Positions 1-7,110 of a stretch of DNA of 64,000 bases are shown here, in pieces. The notes below the pieces were generated by a model, which was not told the origin of the DNA, made no database searches, and was given only the letters and a program-made list of their open reading frames with translations. The DNA is from Blautia luti (GTDB lineage Bacteria > Bacillota > Clostridia > Lachnospirales > Lachnospiraceae), in assembly GCF_033096465.1 (NCBI RefSeq), contig NZ_AP028156.1, positions 615,501 through 679,500 on the forward strand, written 5' to 3'. The number at the start of each line of letters is the position of its first letter. Within the stretch, counting starts at the first letter, position 1. The position numbers were made by a program, and so were the translations under genes.

Positions 1-2
1 CT

Positions 3-230
3 TTGCCCAAAGGGGGAACAGCCATGTTTGCATTGCTGGCATTAGGTGGAGATATAGGTTGTTCAGGAGGTCCTACATTGGTTGGAATGGTATCAGGAGC
101 TTTTGGGGATAACCTAAAGATGGGAATTTTGGCAGGAATTATTTTTCCAGTGTTGCTACTTATAGGAGTCATTCTTTGCAGAAGACAAAAGAAAATTACT
201 AATTATAATACAGTGAAAAGTAGGCACTAA
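3..230 (+). CDS. MFS transporter, C-terminal fragment (cut by window edge)
   Basis: Only the last 75 or so codons are visible; the gene starts before the window, so the first in-frame codon here is not its start. The fragment has a glycine/proline-rich helix (residues about 13-30, with GGDIGCSGGP), a last hydrophobic segment (about 41-60) and a short basic cytoplasmic tail. This is the usual look of transmembrane helices 11-12 of a major facilitator superfamily permease. The substrate cannot be told from this part. A DUF1349 gene follows after 42 bp, so the two may be co-transcribed. Confidence 0.6.
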   Translation: MPKGGTAMFALLALGGDIGCSGGPTLVGMVSGAFGDNLKMGILAGIIFPVLLLIGVILCRRQKKITNYNTVKSRH

Positions 231-272
231 ATATAGCTGCTTATTAAAATAAAAAAGAAAGTGAGAAAAAAG

Positions 273-872
273 ATGGAATTTTTGAAAAACAATCCTAAAT
301 GGATACGTCAACCAAAGCAGGTACAAATTAGTGAGGATAAAGTTGTAATTCTTACAGAAAGGGGTACCGACTTATGGGCACGCACTTATTATGGTTTTCA
401 AAATGATAATGCTCCAGTATTTCAAGTTGAAACAACGGACAAGTACTTTTCTTTTATTGTTAAAACAGAATTCGAGAGTACCTGTCGTTTTGACCAGTGT
501 GGTGTGGCTATGTATTTAAATAGTGATAATTGGTTTAAGGCATCTATAGAATATGAGAATGAAAAAATACAGCGATTGGGAAGCGTTGTAACCAATCATG
601 GATATTCTGACTGGGCAACAACAGACATATCCTCTGATATTAAAAGTATGTGGTATCGTTTTTCACGAAGGGACAGTGACTACTGTATTGAATGCAGTGA
701 GGATGGCATAAATTTCAGACAAATGCGTATTTTCCATATGTGGGAAGGTGCAGAAAAAATTACTTATGGAATATATGCATGCAGCCCGACAGAAGGCTCA
801 TATAAGGCAACATTTTCAAATATGCAGATTACGGAATGTAAATGGGAATCAGATGCAGACTGGTGTGATTGA
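273..872 (+). CDS. DUF1349 (concanavalin-like fold) protein
   Basis: A protein of 199 residues resembling the DUF1349 family, a beta-sandwich fold related to concanavalin-like lectin/glucanase domains. The family hallmarks are the tryptophan- and tyrosine-rich strands, the DQCGVAMYLN segment and the late WYRFSRRDSD and GIYACSP strands. The biochemical role of the family is poorly defined; carbohydrate binding is often assumed. There is no signal peptide, so it is probably cytoplasmic. I chose the ATG at 273, preceded by a GAAAGTGAG purine stretch, over a GTG 12 nt upstream. It follows an MFS permease gene, which hints at a role in sugar uptake or use, but that is inference. Confidence 0.7.
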   Translation: MEFLKNNPKWIRQPKQVQISEDKVVILTERGTDLWARTYYGFQNDNAPVFQVETTDKYFSFIVKTEFESTCRFDQCGVAMYLNSDNWFKASIEYENEKIQRLGSVVTNHGYSDWATTDISSDIKSMWYRFSRRDSDYCIECSEDGINFRQMRIFHMWEGAEKITYGIYACSPTEGSYKATFSNMQITECKWESDADWCD

Positions 873-945
873 TGATATGATTTCTAAAGATAAATCTCAT
901 ATGAGAATCATTATCAGTTAAATTGAATAATAAATATAATCCAAA

Positions 946-986
946 AATAATCCCCGAAAAATTTTAGAATTTTTGGGGATTATTTA
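946..986. terminator. Intrinsic terminator after the DUF1349 gene
   Basis: An inverted repeat pairs AATAATCCCCGAAAAA with TTTTTGGGGATTATT across a short loop and is A/T-rich on both flanks. It can end transcription of the DUF1349 gene on the plus strand and of the broken DUF6061-like gene on the minus strand. Confidence 0.75.
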
Positions 987-989
987 ACA

Positions 990-1226
990 TTATAAATAAA
1001 GAGTGTCCTCTGCATCCACCCATATTTGCATCGTTCCATCAAGATATAATTTTGCATATTCAAGTGGTTCATCAATGACAAGTGCGTTTAATGAACAGAC
1101 TGATCCGGGTGTGGGTTATAAATCCTTCTCAGCTTCCCAACAGTCAATACGGAGCATATAGCCAGCACTGGTATACACATCAATGCTGTTGCGTTGTGGA
1201 TTGTATTCTGCAAATATTGTTCTCAT
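990..1226 (-). pseudogene. DUF6061-like small protein, broken by an in-frame stop
   Basis: Reading the minus strand from ATG at 1226, preceded by AAGGAGATATG, gives MRTIFAEYNPQRNSIDVYT and on to EKDL. A TAA follows at codon 37 (1116-1118), and the same frame then continues with PTPGSVCSLNALVIDEPLEY and MQIWVDAEDTLYL to a TAA at 990-992. The 78-codon frame is coherent on both sides of the stop, so this is a single nonsense change in a small gene of the DUF6061 type found around Lachnospiraceae mobile elements. The family assignment is from memory of its pattern; the in-frame stop is seen directly. Confidence 0.55.
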
Positions 1227-1641
1227 CGTATCATATCTCCTTATCGTCCAATCAATCATTCGTTACAAAAATTAGAAGCATTTCAATCAGTTCACCATGT
1301 CGTTTTCATTTTATGTTATACTGTTTTAGAGGATTATCTTTCCCTTGTTTTTGCCCTTATCAGAGTTCGTAAATACTCATGGGACAATATAATACAAGGG
1401 AAACAATAAGGGAAAGCTCACCTGCGATAAACTTAGTGTTTTCAAGGGCTTGAGAGATATTTGGTAATAAAATATAACAATTATTAAATCCCTTGGAATA
1501 TATGAAATCTCAATTCAAGTTTGTAGAATTCAAAAATTTAATATGAAATGTGAGATAGAGCGTATGGAAATTAACTATACGTTCTATTTTTTTCCTTTTT
1601 TGAAAAAGTGATTAAAAAACTATTGACATTTTGTTACTGGC
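1227..1641. other. Gap between the DUF6061 remnant and the VirD4 stump
   Basis: I see no gene here. It holds a perfect 10-bp inverted repeat, TTTCCCTTGT (1339-1348) with ACAAGGGAAA (1394-1403), one copy of AATTCAAGTTTG (1512-1523) that recurs at 6981 and 7611, and a terminator at 1555-1597. The left end of the mobile element probably lies in or near this stretch, but I could not find a matching copy on the right side. Confidence 0.4.
1555..1597 (+). terminator. Terminator-like hairpin before the VirD4 stump
   Basis: ATAGAGCGTAT pairs with ATACGTTCTAT (11 bp including one G-U) around an 11-nt loop and runs straight into a T-tract. It would block read-through into the truncated virD4 region. 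Confidence 0.7.
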
Positions 1642-2229
1642 AAGACCTTAAAGTCGGTTCTGGTGAGCTGCGGCGCACGTCTGGCTCCCTTCGATATTGA
1701 GGAAGTCCGTGATATCACCATGTACGATGAGCTGTTGCTGGATACGGTGGGAGATAAGAAAACGGCTCTGTTCCTTATTATGAGCGATACAAACCCGACT
1801 TTTAATTTCCTAATTTCCATGATCTACACACAGCTGTTTAACCTGCTGTGCGAAAAAGCGGATGATATTTACGGCGACAGATTGCCGGTGCATGTGCGCT
1901 GCCTGATTGATGAGTGTGCGAACAGTGGTCAGATTCCGAATCTGGAAAAGCTGGTAGCCACCATCCGATCAAGAGAAATCTCGGCATGTCTGGTACTTCA
2001 GGCGCAGAGCCAGTTGAAGGCTATCTACAAGGACAATGCTGATACCATCATCGGCAATATGGATTCCCGTATTTTCCTTGGCAGTTCGGAGTCGACTACG
2101 CTAAAAGAGCTGAATCAGGCACTGGGTGCCGGTCTTGGCATCTGGGAAGCTATCAACCTGCTGGAAGGCTACGGCAACGACAACCCTGGCGCAAAGTCTC
2201 AGGGTATGAAGCAGTTCATGGCTAATTAA
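1642..2229 (+). pseudogene. VirD4/TraG-type coupling protein, C-terminal stump
   Basis: The frame runs KTLKSVLVSCGARLAPFDIE to the terminal GMKQFMAN and matches the C-terminal third of VirD4-like conjugative coupling ATPases. It holds the MSDTNPTFNF segment, the LIDECANSGQIPNLEKL region (Walker B and neighbouring motif) and the LQAQSQLKAIY motif. A full coupling protein is about 600 residues; the N-terminal membrane anchor and Walker A half are missing, and the homology starts abruptly near 1642 just after a terminator. No good start codon or ribosome binding site precedes it, so I treat it as a 5-prime-deleted pseudogene. It marks this block as derived from a conjugative element that has lost its own coupling function. 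Confidence 0.85.
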
Positions 2230-2292
2230 AGGGAACAAAAAGAAAGGGAATGCACAATCCAGACGGTATCAGCGGCAGGCTACAAGAATAAA

Positions 2293-2321
2293 TTGTGATT
2301 TCACAAGATTGGTGTTATAAT
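2293..2321 (+). promoter_or_regulatory. Promoter with palindromic -35 region for the xre-tnpV operon
   Basis: TTGTGA (2293-2298), 17 bp, TATAAT (2316-2321). The -35 hexamer is the left arm of TTGTGA-TT-TCACAA, a plausible operator, perhaps for autoregulation by the HTH protein encoded downstream. Confidence 0.6.
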
Positions 2322-2331
2322 AAGAGAAAAG

Positions 2332-2378
2332 TTCCTGCCGGGGCAACCGCCCCGGTGGTATGGATAGAAAGGCAGGAA
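2332..2378 (+). promoter_or_regulatory. Nested hairpins that can mask the xre ribosome binding site
   Basis: TTCCTGCC (2332-2339) pairs perfectly with GGCAGGAA (2371-2378), the purine stretch just before the xre ATG at 2385. Inside it CCGGGGC pairs with GCCCCGG around an AACC loop. The two stems share two bases, so they could be alternatives. The arrangement could hide or expose the ribosome binding site. Confidence 0.5.
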
Positions 2379-2384
2379 AACAAT

Positions 2385-2657
2385 ATGCACATCAGCTATA
2401 AACCACTCTGGCACACACTGTTAGAGCGTGATATGAGAAAAGAGGATTTAAGGCTTGCTGCTGGTATGACAACAAATATGATTGCCAACATGAGCAAAGA
2501 GGGAAAGCACATCAGCATGGATACATTAGCCCGTATCTGTGAAACTCTGAATTGTGAGATTACTGATGTGATTGAGTTAGTACCAGACGAGCCTGCTTCC
2601 ACAGGAGGTAAGGAACATGAGCGAATTGAAACCAAGAATAACGGAAAACGGAATTGA
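2385..2657 (+). CDS. XRE-family (Cro/CI-type) helix-turn-helix regulator
   Basis: A 90-residue DNA-binding protein. The helix-turn-helix spans about residues 15-60: RKEDLRLAAGMTTNMIANMS is the first helix-turn-helix part, followed by the MDTLARICETLNCEITDVIE helix pair typical of the small Cro/CI family. The tail is polar and charged. I start it at ATG 2385, 8 bases after GGCAGG, because the frame upstream is only read-through. It overlaps the start of tnpV by 41 bp, implying translational coupling. It probably regulates its own operon through the palindromic promoter at 2293. Confidence 0.85.
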   Translation: MHISYKPLWHTLLERDMRKEDLRLAAGMTTNMIANMSKEGKHISMDTLARICETLNCEITDVIELVPDEPASTGGKEHERIETKNNGKRN

Positions 2658-2994
2658 TTATATCCTTGTCGGAGATTACTACATTCCAGGCTTGAAACTG
2701 CCGGAGGAACACCGCCCTATCGGAAAGTACGGACGAATGCACCGGGAATATTTAAGAGAAGTCCACCCAGCCAGATTGAATACATTGATACTGACCGGAG
2801 AATTGTTGACATATCTTGCAGACCTGAATGAACAGGCACAAAAACGGTTAGACACTATCATGGAGCAGATGAAAGCTACCGAGGGCGTGACAGAGGAATT
2901 GAAGTGTACCCGACAAATGGAATGGGTGCAGCGTTGCAATAACATTCACAACAGGGCAGAAGAAATTGTTTTGTATGAGATGATTTATTCATAA
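2617..2994 (+). CDS. tnpV: Transposon-encoded protein TnpV
   Basis: A 125-residue protein with the TnpV signature: the opening ENGIDYILVGDYYIPGLKLP, then EEHRPIGKYGRMHREYLRE, followed by a helical, coiled-coil-prone C-terminus rich in Gln and Glu. TnpV is a small accessory protein of Tn4451-like and other Firmicutes mobilizable elements; its function is not established. The ATG is preceded by AGGAGG with good spacing and lies inside the end of the xre gene. Its presence supports assignment of this block to an integrative element. Confidence 0.85.
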   Translation: MSELKPRITENGIDYILVGDYYIPGLKLPEEHRPIGKYGRMHREYLREVHPARLNTLILTGELLTYLADLNEQAQKRLDTIMEQMKATEGVTEELKCTRQMEWVQRCNNIHNRAEEIVLYEMIYS

Positions 2995-3023
2995 CGGGAG
3001 CAATTAAATCGGAGGTATATAAG

Positions 3024-3986
3024 ATGATTGAAATTGTATTTGGTGAAAGTGCCTGTGGAAGTTTGAAAATTGCCCAAACTTACGGCAAGGGAAAGTATAG
3101 AGGAAGTGCTGTTTCAATATTTATGAGGCACGAAGACGGGAGTGTTCCATCTTCAGATGAAATGAAAAAGGCACAGCTTCAAGCACAGGAACAAGAACGC
3201 ATTGCTTGGGAGAATGCTATTCCATTGGGAGGCAAGAGCAGTGATGTTTATTGTTTTGATATGGCTCTTAGTGTGGGAGATATTTCTGATAATGGAATTG
3301 GCGAACAGCGGAAAAATATTTTCAAGAAAATGCTGTCTGTCTGCTTTGTAGAGGATTTAGATTATCAGGTTGAAGAAAAAATACAGAAAATTAAAACTAC
3401 ATTGACCTCAGTGATTGAACGATATGTAGCTGGGGAAGAAATTCGCATTTGGTATAGCTATAATCCAGATGAGCTTTGTGGTATGTATTGGCTTATGAAA
3501 CAACTTCAACCATTAAACTGCCAGACAACAATTTATTTGGTTAAGTTACCTACATGGGAATATGGAAAAGAAAATACTATGACATCCAAAATAGCATGGG
3601 GCGAGGTCTCTCCTGGCGAATGGGGAAACTATATAACTCTACAAGAGAAAGCTAATCCTGTATTTCTTTCAGCTTGTACTATGAAATGGAATCAACTTCA
3701 AAATGAAAATGCACCTTTGCGTGCAATGTTAAATGGTAAATTGCAAAGCGTTTCAGAAGATATATATGATAGTTTCATTCTTCGTGAAATTGCGGAACAG
3801 CCAGAGCAATTCAAAATGGCTATTGTCATAGGTAATGTTTTAGGAAAATATCAACTTGGAATTAGTGATGTATGGATTTCCAATCGCATTGATAAAATGC
3901 TTGAAGATGGTGTGTTGGAAATTATACAGGACGCACCAAAGGGAGAAACAAATTATCGCCGAATATTAAGAAAACGAATGAAATAA
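3024..3986 (+). CDS. DUF1835 / DUF3658 domain protein (cargo)
   Basis: A 320-residue protein with the DUF1835 start (MIEIVFGESACGSLKIAQ, residues 1-18), a middle region with the conserved WYSYNPDELCGMYWL segment (about 142-158), and a C-terminal winged-helix-like part (about 245-320) matching DUF3658. The function of the family is unknown; proteins of this type are common near regulators in Firmicutes. It has a good ribosome binding site (GGAGG) before the ATG. The gene is clearly more AT-rich than the element backbone at 5.3-6.2 kb and 7.8-13.5 kb, so it looks like cargo gained separately. Confidence 0.75.
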   Translation: MIEIVFGESACGSLKIAQTYGKGKYRGSAVSIFMRHEDGSVPSSDEMKKAQLQAQEQERIAWENAIPLGGKSSDVYCFDMALSVGDISDNGIGEQRKNIFKKMLSVCFVEDLDYQVEEKIQKIKTTLTSVIERYVAGEEIRIWYSYNPDELCGMYWLMKQLQPLNCQTTIYLVKLPTWEYGKENTMTSKIAWGEVSPGEWGNYITLQEKANPVFLSACTMKWNQLQNENAPLRAMLNGKLQSVSEDIYDSFILREIAEQPEQFKMAIVIGNVLGKYQLGISDVWISNRIDKMLEDGVLEIIQDAPKGETNYRRILRKRMK

Positions 3987-4047
3987 TAACCACAGCACAA
4001 ACCGCTGCTACATGGAATCCAACAAACCATGCAACAGCGGTTTTCCT

Positions 4048-4227
4048 TTACCGTTTTTTCCTCTGGCTGATAGGCGTTCCCATTTTCTTTGATTTTTTGA
4101 GAATACGAATGAACCAGCGAAATTCTTCTTCTGACAGGTTTTTATAGTTGATACCAAGCTGCTTGCAGTAAAGGATAACCAGTTTTTCATCTCGACTGCC
4201 CTTGAAATTTTCGACCGCTTCCAGATT
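4048..4227 (-). pseudogene. Orphaned C-terminal tail of the XRE regulator
   Basis: Directly after the TAA at 4228-4230 the same minus-strand frame continues for 59 codons to a TAA at 4048-4050. It reads NLEAVENFKGSRDEKLVILY, then CKQLGINYKNLSEEEFRWFI and a basic end. This is a protein-like sequence with good helices and no start codon of its own, so it is best read as the lost tail of the upstream regulator, cut off by one nonsense change. Confidence 0.6.
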
Positions 4228-4854
4228 TTATTTCAGTTCATCGGCAACGGTAGTTTGGGGCGCACTCTCGCTGTCCTTTTTGTGGAATTCCCGAATATCC
4301 CGGATAATCAGGTTGAGGTCATCCAGAACCATGTGACTGAAATACTCATCATCACTGATATGTGCGGCTTGCAGCACCTTCAAATGCGGGTCATCTTCGC
4401 CGGGGCGATACCGTTCAATAATTTCATGCCGGACGGTATCAACAAGGGAGTTGAGATTTTGGATTTGCATGGTGGCAATCCCGTCCACATAAATCTCAAT
4501 GTCCGCAAGAAACTTGATAAAGTCCTTATGGGTGGCAAGTTCGCAGAGCAGACGGTTGTTAATCCGACCGCTTTTCAGCAGTGCCACCATCTCATCGTTC
4601 AAATGCAGCTCCGTCAGTGGCGTGTTGATCTGCTCCCTGTTCTCTGTCCGGCACAGCAGATAATCGACGGAAACCCCATAGAAGTCTGCCAGCGTGATAA
4701 GGTTGCCATGATTGATTTCCTTATAATCCTCTTTTTCATAACTGCCAAGGGCTGATTTAGAAATGCCCGTCAGCTTTGATAGTTCTTCCAGATTTAAGCC
4801 TTTGTCTTTGCGGAGTTCCCAAAGGCGTTCCTGTATGCTTGTTGCAACTTTCAT
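4228..4854 (-). CDS. XRE-family regulator, probably truncated by a nonsense codon
   Basis: A 208-residue protein with an N-terminal helix-turn-helix (residues about 5-65; RLWELRKDKGLNLEELSKLT then GISKSALGSYEKED) and a helical C-terminal part that may bind a ligand or form dimers. The ATG at 4854 follows AAAGGAGCG; longer in-frame extensions upstream have no ribosome binding site. Translation ends at a TAA, but the frame stays coherent for another 59 codons, so the ancestral protein was about 268 residues. The DNA-binding half is intact and may still work. It is divergent from the RepA/DUF3847 operon and is the likely regulator of that region. Confidence 0.75.
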   Translation of the reverse strand: MKVATSIQERLWELRKDKGLNLEELSKLTGISKSALGSYEKEDYKEINHGNLITLADFYGVSVDYLLCRTENREQINTPLTELHLNDEMVALLKSGRINNRLLCELATHKDFIKFLADIEIYVDGIATMQIQNLNSLVDTVRHEIIERYRPGEDDPHLKVLQAAHISDDEYFSHMVLDDLNLIIRDIREFHKKDSESAPQTTVADELK

Positions 4855-4900
4855 GGGCGCACGCTCCTTTCCGGTGGTTTTATTTCTGCCGTTTAACTGG

Positions 4901-4930
4901 ATTATATCACACTTTCCGCAATCGTGGAAA
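4901..4930 (-). promoter_or_regulatory. Promoter of the minus-strand XRE gene
   Basis: On the minus strand TTTCCA (4930-4925), 18 bp, TATAAT (4906-4901), about 47 bp before the ATG. The TTTCC also forms an inverted repeat with a nearby GGAAA. Confidence 0.6.
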
Positions 4931-5336
4931 TTTCTGATTTTCCCCCTGATTCCTACTTTGTGGATATACGGCACAGGGCACAAAAATGTTCTATGATACA
5001 GGTAGTTCATCGATGGATTATTCCAATCGAATGACCAGCCTGTGTGGGATATGCTTCCCCGGCGATGTAGCGCCATGACTTTTGGCAGGGATATGGAGGA
5101 ACCCTGACCGAAACGAGCGTACCAAAGGGAGCGATACGCCGCTGTGAGATTCAGGGGAGGAACGACACCGGGGAGAACTGGCGAACTGACACCGAAATGA
5201 TACCGAAACACGACAATTTGATAGGGAGATAGTCTACCCTATCGCTGAGACTTCGGGAGATTTTAAGCGGCTCTATGGCTGTAATTTTGCCGAAAATCGC
5301 CCCGAAACCATACACGAAAACGGGAGGAAACGTAAC
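4931..5336. other. Intergenic control region between divergent xre and the repA operon
   Basis: I find no convincing gene. There is a hairpin, GATAGGG (5220-5226) with CCCTATC (5237-5243), and several repeated CCGAAA-type patches. The position, between a repressor-like gene and a RepA-type gene, is where operators and perhaps a replication origin would be expected. Confidence 0.35.
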
Positions 5337-5525
5337 ATGCCGAGAATGAGCAAAAAGCGGAAGCATGAGCTTTCCTTTTACCTCAATGACCGGGGGCGTG
5401 TCACTTACAACGAATTATGCCGGAAATGCCAGCATGGGTGCAAGCAGAGCTTCCGGGCGGTTGTGATTGACTGCCCCCGTTATTTATCCAAACGAGCAAA
5501 GAAAAAGGAGGAACACACCGAATGA
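5337..5525 (+). CDS. Small cysteine-rich protein of the mobile element
   Basis: A 62-residue basic protein that I do not know by function. It has CRKCQHGC near the middle (residues 29-36) and one more cysteine at about 47, which could bind a metal ion. The start codon is preceded by GGGAGGAAACGTAAC. The end overlaps the next gene (repA-like) by 4 bp (ATGA), so it is the first gene of the operon with repA and DUF3847. Such small basic proteins recur in related Firmicutes elements. Confidence 0.65.
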   Translation: MPRMSKKRKHELSFYLNDRGRVTYNELCRKCQHGCKQSFRAVVIDCPRYLSKRAKKKEEHTE

Positions 5526-5863
5526 ATTTTGAATTTATGACGATAGACACACCATTGCCGCCCTGTATGCCATTTCCCAGAGCGTTGACAGGATTTCCAG
5601 TCAGCAGCACCGCAAAGGTCATGTACTGCCGGATGTTGGACGCTATGCTTTTCAGAGGGCAGGCGGACGAGAACGGGATTCTTTTTGTCTGCTTCCCTAT
5701 CACAGCCATTGCCGCAGTCCTGTCCCGCAGCCTCATGACGGTCAAGCGTTCTTTGAATGAACTGGAAACCGCCGGACTTATCATGCGGGTGCGTCAGGGC
5801 GTGGGAGAACCGAACAGGATTTATGTGCTGATACCGGGAAAGGAGGGCGCTACCCTTGCCTGA
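5522..5863 (+). CDS. RepA-type replication initiator protein (short form)
   Basis: A 113-residue protein similar to the N-terminal, winged-helix DNA-binding domain of RepA_N plasmid initiators. Visible hallmarks are the proline-rich lead PLPPCMPFPRAL, the VSSTAKVMYCRMLD helix and the recognition region MTVKRSLNELETAGLI, followed by a strand with RQGVGEPNRIYVLIP. Full RepA initiators are longer; short versions like this are common in integrative elements, where they may act as regulators or help extrachromosomal replication. Overlaps its neighbours on both sides (4 bp upstream, 8 bp downstream), so it is translationally coupled. Confidence 0.75.
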   Translation: MNFEFMTIDTPLPPCMPFPRALTGFPVSSTAKVMYCRMLDAMLFRGQADENGILFVCFPITAIAAVLSRSLMTVKRSLNELETAGLIMRVRQGVGEPNRIYVLIPGKEGATLA

Positions 5864-6152
5864 TACCTCAAAGCTGGGAAAGCTCAACCGGGAGTTGGAG
5901 AAAAGCGAAAAGAAACTGCGGAAAGCCATCAATGATGAAAAGGCATTGCAGCACCAGTTGAAGCAGCTTACCCGAAAGGAACGGACGCACCGGCTCTGTA
6001 CTCGTGGCGGTATGCTGGAAAGTTTTCTGCAAGAGCCGGAACGCCTGACGGACGATGATGTCATGCTGTTGCTGAAACTCATTTTTCACAGGCAGGACAC
6101 GCAAGATATATTGAAAAAACTGCTGGAACGGGAGAAGCCGGAAACCCCTTAG
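5856..6152 (+). CDS. DUF3847 family protein
   Basis: A 98-residue, highly charged protein with a long coiled coil (residues about 6-45: LNRELEKSEKKLRKAINDEK) followed by a conserved segment RTHRLCTRGGMLESFLQEPE and a short helical end. This matches the DUF3847 family of Firmicutes conjugative and mobilizable elements. It starts at TTG inside the end of repA. It lies right before the candidate oriT, as expected for a small relaxosome accessory protein; that role is inference. The stop codon is directly next to a hairpin at 6148. Confidence 0.8.
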   Translation: MPDTSKLGKLNRELEKSEKKLRKAINDEKALQHQLKQLTRKERTHRLCTRGGMLESFLQEPERLTDDDVMLLLKLIFHRQDTQDILKKLLEREKPETP

Positions 6153-6200
6153 TTTACTAAGGGCGCAATTATACACCACCCAGAGGTTGGTGCATTGCGT
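6145..6200 (-). promoter_or_regulatory. oriT: Candidate origin of transfer (MobQ-type nic region)
   Basis: On the minus strand an imperfect inverted repeat (arms CGCAAT at 6164-6169 and ATTGCG at 6194-6199, with CACC/GGTG inner arms) runs into TGCGCCCTTA (6167-6158). That decamer is the same as the core of nic regions of MobQ-type plasmids such as staphylococcal pSK41/pGO1 (TAAGTGCGCCCTTACG), also with a hairpin just before it. A second short hairpin, CCCTTAG-TTTA-CTAAGGG, overlaps the nic side. The relaxase encoded at 7793 is of the MobA/MobL (MobQ) type, which fits. Inference from motif and context. Confidence 0.6.
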
Positions 6201-6398
6201 TCTCCGAAGGCTCCTCGCCGGAGGGCTGTGATTTTCCGCAGTCATGGTCTGCTCCAAATCATACAGGGGACGCTACACTTCCCCTGCGCTGGCTGCAGCC
6301 AGCTACCCTTTTGTGGACTTGCCATCTGGGGACACTTTGCGTTGCAAGTTGTTCCCAGCCGACAAGTTTCATAAAATACGCTATCTTTTCGATAGGCG

Positions 6399-6449
6399 AT
6401 GAAGTATAATGAAGATGACAACAAATCGGAATTTGGCAAGGAGTTTTGA
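6399..6449 (+). CDS. Possible 16-residue leader peptide
   Basis: ATG at 6399 opens MKYNEDDNKSEFGKEF and stops at 6447-6449. Its end overlaps the AAGGAG of the next gene (start 6454), which allows coupling. Its first 20 nt are identical to part of the small gene at 11632. It may equally be a chance remnant. Confidence 0.25.
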   Translation: MKYNEDDNKSEFGKEF

Positions 6450-6453
6450 TAGC

Positions 6454-6978
6454 ATGAAAAAGAGATTTCTTAAAATTGTGATAGGGATTGTTTTAGTTTG
6501 CATTTTATTCGTTGGATTTCTTTATGCAAACAATAACATCGGTATGACTTCGACCAATTTGGAAACGGATATTCGTTCATCGCAGAAGATTAAAGATGAT
6601 TGGACGCTCGATGGAAGCGTTTCTAACACGATGGCTGCTTATATTTCTTATTCTCAAGACATGAGCGACCACACTTTTTCCGTCTATGTCAATCGTCCAG
6701 GACTTTCCTTCGGATATTTTTTCCGTGGAGGTGGAACTCTTTCGGGGATTCAAAGAGGAATTGTGGAGTTTACTGTAGAGGGATATAATGAACGAGCATT
6801 TATTTCTATGAATCAACAGCAGGTGCAACAACTTGAAATAGATGATGGCAACACAATTCAAGTGGTTGATATTGACCGCAATAAACCTTTTGCGATTGTC
6901 TTGCCTATAAATGCGGGTAATATTACTTTTTATGATGTAAATAGAAATACTGTGGAATATTGGAATAATCCTCTTTGA
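6454..6978 (+). CDS. Membrane-anchored protein of unknown function (cargo)
   Basis: A 174-residue protein that I do not recognise. A basic start (MKKRFLK) leads into one hydrophobic segment (residues about 6-25, IVIGIVLVCILFVGFLYA), then an extracellular region of mostly beta character ending at EYWNNPL. It has no lipobox, so it should stay anchored by its N-terminal helix. ATG 6454 is preceded by AAGGAG with a 10-nt gap and fits better than an ATG 45 nt upstream. The low GC and position between the oriT-like site and mobL mark it as inserted cargo. The next gene encodes a lipoprotein of similar size, so the two may form a cell-surface pair. Confidence 0.65.
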   Translation: MKKRFLKIVIGIVLVCILFVGFLYANNNIGMTSTNLETDIRSSQKIKDDWTLDGSVSNTMAAYISYSQDMSDHTFSVYVNRPGLSFGYFFRGGGTLSGIQRGIVEFTVEGYNERAFISMNQQQVQQLEIDDGNTIQVVDIDRNKPFAIVLPINAGNITFYDVNRNTVEYWNNPL

Positions 6979-6980
6979 CA

Positions 6981-6992
6981 AATTCAAGTTTG
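6981..6992 (+). repeat. AATTCAAGTTTG direct repeat, copy 2
   Basis: Lies 2 bp after the stop of the membrane protein gene. Other copies are at 1512-1523 and 7611-7622. Copies 2 and 3 bracket the lipoprotein gene; copies 1 and 2 share also a following GAATT. Confidence 0.5.
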
Positions 6993-7110
6993 GAGAATTG
7001 AGAAAATCGGAATTGACCGAGCTCTTTGAGCGAGGGATACTTCTTGTCCGAAGGGCAAGAAGGTGGGCGTAAAAAAGATTAGAACAATCGGGATTTGAGG
7101 AGGTGTTCAT

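Noticed and set aside
1082..1409. Two overlapping plus-strand frames of 96 and 71 codons
   Set aside because: They cover the minus-strand DUF6061-like gene and a gene-free AT-rich stretch, have poor starts and implausible composition.
4255..4755. 166-codon plus-strand frame in the 4.2-4.8 kb region
   Set aside because: The minus strand encodes an XRE regulator with promoter and ribosome binding site; the plus-strand frame has neither.
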